DNA from: G942493375 sp942493375
GTDB taxonomy: Bacteria; Armatimonadota; UBA5829
Direction: 5' to 3'
Length of the DNA: 64,000 nucleotides
Assembly: GCA_942493375.1 (NCBI GenBank)
Contig: OW818698.1
Coordinates: 1,488,001-1,552,000 of the forward strand
The notes under the pieces: model-generated
What the model was told of the DNA's origin: nothing
Databases searched by the model: none
The model's input: only the letters and a program-made list of their open reading frames with translations
Program-made: the position numbers and the translations under genes
Shown: positions 61,184 through 64,000 of the stretch, piece after piece
Layout of the letters: each line of letters begins with the position of its first letter
How positions within the stretch are numbered: the first letter of the stretch is position 1

Positions 61184-61921
61184 CTATTTGCCAGGTTCTA
61201 TCGGTTTAGCGTCATCGTTCTGCTTTTTCTTCATCGACGCGTCGACTCCAATCTTTTGCAATTCATAATCGACCCAGATCTTCATAAACTCAGCGCTAAT
61301 ATCTGGTATCTTAAATTGATTGAACTGTTTCATTCCTTTACTATATTCTTCGGAATATGGAGTGATTAGCTTGTATAGCCATATGCCTTCAATAGCGCCT
61401 TGTGGAATGGGAGTACGTTGCGAACGGAGACTCACTATGCGATAAAGACCAATTGAAGCTTCATTTCTCACATTGTCATCCACATCAAGAATCATCCTGG
61501 TGAACAACCAAGCCAGTGCTTCTTCGACTATTGTATAATCTTGTTTCCGGTTTTCTTTTATATATACCATCCATGTAGCCATCCACACAGCACGCTTCCG
61601 TATATCCGGATCCGGATTGCACATTACTCGCTCTAATGCAGGAATGACACCAAAGCCCAAGTCTTTGCACCTCATAATCGACTGTGTGTTGTTCTCGATC
61701 ACAGCACAGGAGTTTGCGAAAGAAATGTCATCCAATATATCGGATATCTGATCATCTGACACATCTCCAAACTGCATCCTAATTTTGTCTACTGATTCCT
61801 TTGCCTTTTGCGAGAATCTATTTTCAAAGGCGTATCTTGTTATCGGCTTATTATCGATGGCATTTGCAGCAACTGACAGCAATGCGATAGATATCACCAC
61901 AAGAATATATGCTGTTTTCAT
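61184..61921 (-). CDS. Secreted helical-repeat (HEAT-like) protein, unknown
   Basis: A 245-residue protein with a signal peptide (MKTAYILVVISIALLSVAANA). The body is helical, with two stretches resembling HEAT/Armadillo repeats: GVIPALERVMCNPDPDIRKR and a later DVDDNVRNEASIGLYRIV. The C-terminus is Lys/Asp-rich. No enzyme motif is visible. AGAGG precedes the ATG. A partial, decayed copy of its 5' end lies at 58482-58672, so this locus has undergone local duplication. Confidence 0.65.
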   Translation of the reverse strand: MKTAYILVVISIALLSVAANAIDNKPITRYAFENRFSQKAKESVDKIRMQFGDVSDDQISDILDDISFANSCAVIENNTQSIMRCKDLGFGVIPALERVMCNPDPDIRKRAVWMATWMVYIKENRKQDYTIVEEALAWLFTRMILDVDDNVRNEASIGLYRIVSLRSQRTPIPQGAIEGIWLYKLITPYSEEYSKGMKQFNQFKIPDISAEFMKIWVDYELQKIGVDASMKKKQNDDAKPIEPGK

Positions 61922-62141
61922 TTTGGACCTCTTTTAGAGAGAGTATGATAGCTGGGTCAATCAACACTTAATGTGCTTTTGATCTTAACGTTTATGCAAT
62001 GCTTATACTATCAGGTGTTAGAGTCACTCTTAAGACAATACATACAATAGACGTTGGCAGTTGCCATTCCTTGCACACTGAAAGCCAATATGGTATATTA
62101 CCCGCTAATCACTGCGGTGCGTTCGTGGAGGTGGACTGGTT

Positions 62142-63302
62142 ATGACTGATATGATTGTTTATATTTCGGATAAGAGGGTTGGGATTATTCGACCTGATGG
62201 GAGTGAAGAGTGTTATCCAGAGTTTAATGCTCCAAACCAGGTCTACTGGCAGATGGGGTTTATTTTTCCGGATGGGCTGCAGGCGGTGTTGTGGAGCCAG
62301 GAACCTCCGCAGAATCCTAATGCTGCCTATGATGACCCGGATGGAGGGGCGTTTGCCAAGTCTCACCTCTGGCGCTATGACTTTGTAAGTAAGACGATGC
62401 GGGAGCTGGAACTGCCTCCATTTATGGGGGTTCTCGGGCTGATGCCTGGAGGTGATCGGTTTCTGATCTGCGGGAATCTTGAGGGGATCACTTATGTTTA
62501 CACTACAGATCTGGACGGAAAAAACCGCGAGGATATCTACTCCGGGTCTGGGTATGCGTATGGTTCAGCGCTGAGTCCTGACGGCAGCAAGCTGGCGGAT
62601 CACTTGACCAACAATCCTCCGAGTCCTGGTTATGAGATCTGGGTGACTGACCTTAAGACCAAAGAGCGGCTGTTGATTGCCAGCAATGAAGAGTATCTCC
62701 ATTTCGCTCCCAGGTGGTCACCAGATGGGGAATGGCTGCTTTACCAGCGGTGTAAATATCGGGAGTTCCCCGGGCATGAGCGGTCTGATTTGTGCCTGAG
62801 CCGGGCGGATGGATCGGAGCATCGACTCTTGACTACCGGGTACTCTCACTATTTCTCAACTGCCTACGGAACACCCGAAAGGCACGGCGGAGGATCCAAT
62901 GTGCCTGCATGGTCACCGGATGGCACACGAATCGCCTGCACGCTGCTGCTGCCGGGATCACAGAACGCCTGGCCATACCAGACCGACCAACCGGACACAG
63001 ACCACTTCAACCGGGGATATCATCCGGAACTTGTAAAGGGTGGGACGCAGATATGCTTGATAGACCCAAAGACAGGCGAGATTACTCCAATAGTCGATGA
63101 TGATCCACCGACATGGAACTTTAGACTGGCATGGTCATCGGATGGCTCCAAAATGGTGTTCGTGCGGGCTGAAACCGGGGAACAACCTGGAATATGGGTT
63201 ATGGATGCAGACGGGAGTAACCGGCAATTCTTGACCAATGGGATCAATGGGACTGGGGCAGATTACGGACGCTGGGTGAGTTTGGGAGTGGAATCGCTGT
63301 GA
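62142..63302 (+). CDS. TolB-like beta-propeller protein, cytoplasmic
   Basis: A 386-residue protein with repeated PD40/WD40-like blades ending in SPDG-type motifs: SALSPDGSKLADHL, PRWSPDGEWLLYQR, PAWSPDGTRIACTL and LAWSSDGSKMVFVR, with DADGSNRQFLTNG at the end. It has no signal peptide. GGAGG lies ten bases before the ATG. Such propellers act as scaffolds or sugar/peptide-binding sensors; no catalytic domain is attached. Its paralogue directly downstream has a signal sequence, so the pair may act on either side of the membrane. Confidence 0.8.
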   Translation: MTDMIVYISDKRVGIIRPDGSEECYPEFNAPNQVYWQMGFIFPDGLQAVLWSQEPPQNPNAAYDDPDGGAFAKSHLWRYDFVSKTMRELELPPFMGVLGLMPGGDRFLICGNLEGITYVYTTDLDGKNREDIYSGSGYAYGSALSPDGSKLADHLTNNPPSPGYEIWVTDLKTKERLLIASNEEYLHFAPRWSPDGEWLLYQRCKYREFPGHERSDLCLSRADGSEHRLLTTGYSHYFSTAYGTPERHGGGSNVPAWSPDGTRIACTLLLPGSQNAWPYQTDQPDTDHFNRGYHPELVKGGTQICLIDPKTGEITPIVDDDPPTWNFRLAWSSDGSKMVFVRAETGEQPGIWVMDADGSNRQFLTNGINGTGADYGRWVSLGVESL

Positions 63303-63328
63303 TTGCCATCCCTGGAGGGAATTAGTTA

Positions 63329-64000
63329 ATGTGTAGTATGTCTCGAATAGCTATCTTTGCGGTGACGGTATGCGTTTCTATTGTATTTATGATAATCACA
63401 GCTGATGCGAAGAACAGCAAAAAGGAGAAACCGAAGTTGACTGATATGCTGGTGTATTTTGCTCAGGACGCGACACGGGTGGGTGTTATTCTTCCTGATG
63501 GCACGGGTGAGAGTTATCCTGAGTTTGGTCTTCCAAAGCAGTCTGCCTTACGGATGGGATATGTTTCTCCGGATGGACGGACAGTGGAGCTTATGAACCT
63601 GTCTGAAGGTAAATACTGGCTGTATGACGTTATAAACAAAACGATGACCGAATCCAAGCAGCGGATGGGTGAAGAACTGCCTGATGGAAAGCGATTCTTA
63701 TATACTCAAAACGTCGATAACCTTTTTACAATGTACACAGGCGATGCAGATGGAGCCAACCGCGAAACCATCTACTCCAGCGCAGGATATGCTTATGGTG
63801 TGTCACTCAGCCCTGATCGTCACAAAGTCGCTTTCCATATTACCGGAACTCCGGGTCGACCTGGATACGAAATTTATGTGGTTGATATAGAGAGTAAAAA
63901 GTGTCAATTGATCGTCAGCGATATCAAGTATATCCATTTTGCTCCTCTATGGTCTCCTGATGGCAAATGGCTGTTGTATCAACGATGTGCATATGCTACT
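63329..64000 (+). CDS. TolB-like beta-propeller protein, secreted, 3' end beyond window
   Basis: The first 224 codons are open. A signal-type N-terminus (MSRIAIFAVTVCVSIVFMII) is followed by LTDMLVYFAQDATRVGVILP, then GESYPEF, YVSPDGRT, SLSPDRHKVAFHI and APLWSPDGKWLLYQRCAY, aligning blade by blade with the cytoplasmic paralogue at 62142. GGAGGG lies eight bases before the first ATG; a second ATG follows at 63338. The gap to the upstream gene is 26 bases, so they are co-transcribed. The exported location differs from that of its neighbour. Confidence 0.85.
   Translation, partial: MCSMSRIAIFAVTVCVSIVFMIITADAKNSKKEKPKLTDMLVYFAQDATRVGVILPDGTGESYPEFGLPKQSALRMGYVSPDGRTVELMNLSEGKYWLYDVINKTMTESKQRMGEELPDGKRFLYTQNVDNLFTMYTGDADGANRETIYSSAGYAYGVSLSPDRHKVAFHITGTPGRPGYEIYVVDIESKKCQLIVSDIKYIHFAPLWSPDGKWLLYQRCAYAT

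Overview
The window looks like a chromosome fragment of an uncultured bacterium close to Armatimonadota. The best clue is a pre-pilin at 35536 with the GFTLIELLVVIAIIAILAA start, the FPVFAKAREKARQTSC continuation and a C-terminal HSEGANMAFADGH motif, a form typical of that phylum. GC content is moderate (mid-40s percent by eye). TTG start codons behind strong GGAGG-type ribosome binding sites are frequent, and intergenic spaces hold many short palindromic repeats. No rRNA, tRNA, CRISPR array, integrase or transposase was found.

Left third (about 0.6-20.5 kb, all minus strand). Transcription runs from 20.5 kb down to a terminator at about 0.6 kb. The first part encodes a DUF6785-like polytopic membrane protein, a 1736-residue fusion of a degenerate M28-type peptidase domain with FtsX-type permease segments, a 156-residue membrane protein between exact 51-bp direct repeats, an OPT-like transporter, an FtsX permease, and two LolD/MacB-type ATPases with a PqqD-like protein between them. 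I know of no named system with this composition and treat it as the leading candidate for an undescribed export or extraction machine. The second part is a carbohydrate unit: a secreted clan-A glycosidase, a fusion of a solute-binding protein with a MalF-type permease, and a MalG-type permease with a large periplasmic insertion. It has no CUT1 ATPase of its own. A partial SGNH hydrolase follows the terminator at the left edge.

Signalling region (21.1-32.2 kb). Three minus-strand genes encode a membrane PAS-PP2C phosphatase, a PAS-PP2C phosphatase, and a cobalamin-binding protein with the Wx9EH motif of B12 photoreceptors. The last two overlap. A divergent plus-strand gene encodes a very long chemoreceptor with Cache, poly-HAMP, PAS and MCP domains.

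Glycan region (32.6-57.4 kb, mostly plus strand). Genes encode a GH38 alpha-mannosidase, the pre-pilin, several secreted glycosidases (a DUF4091/GH123-like protein, several clan-A-like proteins with DE motifs, and two paralogous GH29 alpha-L-fucosidases with C-terminal F5/8 domains), a glycyl radical enzyme, and a divergent nitrilase-family amidase. Together they suggest breakdown of fucose-, mannose- and hexosamine-containing glycans, with uptake possibly through the left-hand ABC importer.

Right end (57.5-64 kb). Genes encode an FkbM methyltransferase, an AIM24-family protein, two uncharacterised envelope proteins, a pseudogene fragment of one of them, and two TolB-like beta-propellers, one cytoplasmic and one secreted and cut by the window edge. 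Four copies of a tandem double-hairpin element lie between 55.6 and 60.1 kb. One copy carries a compensatory base-pair change.
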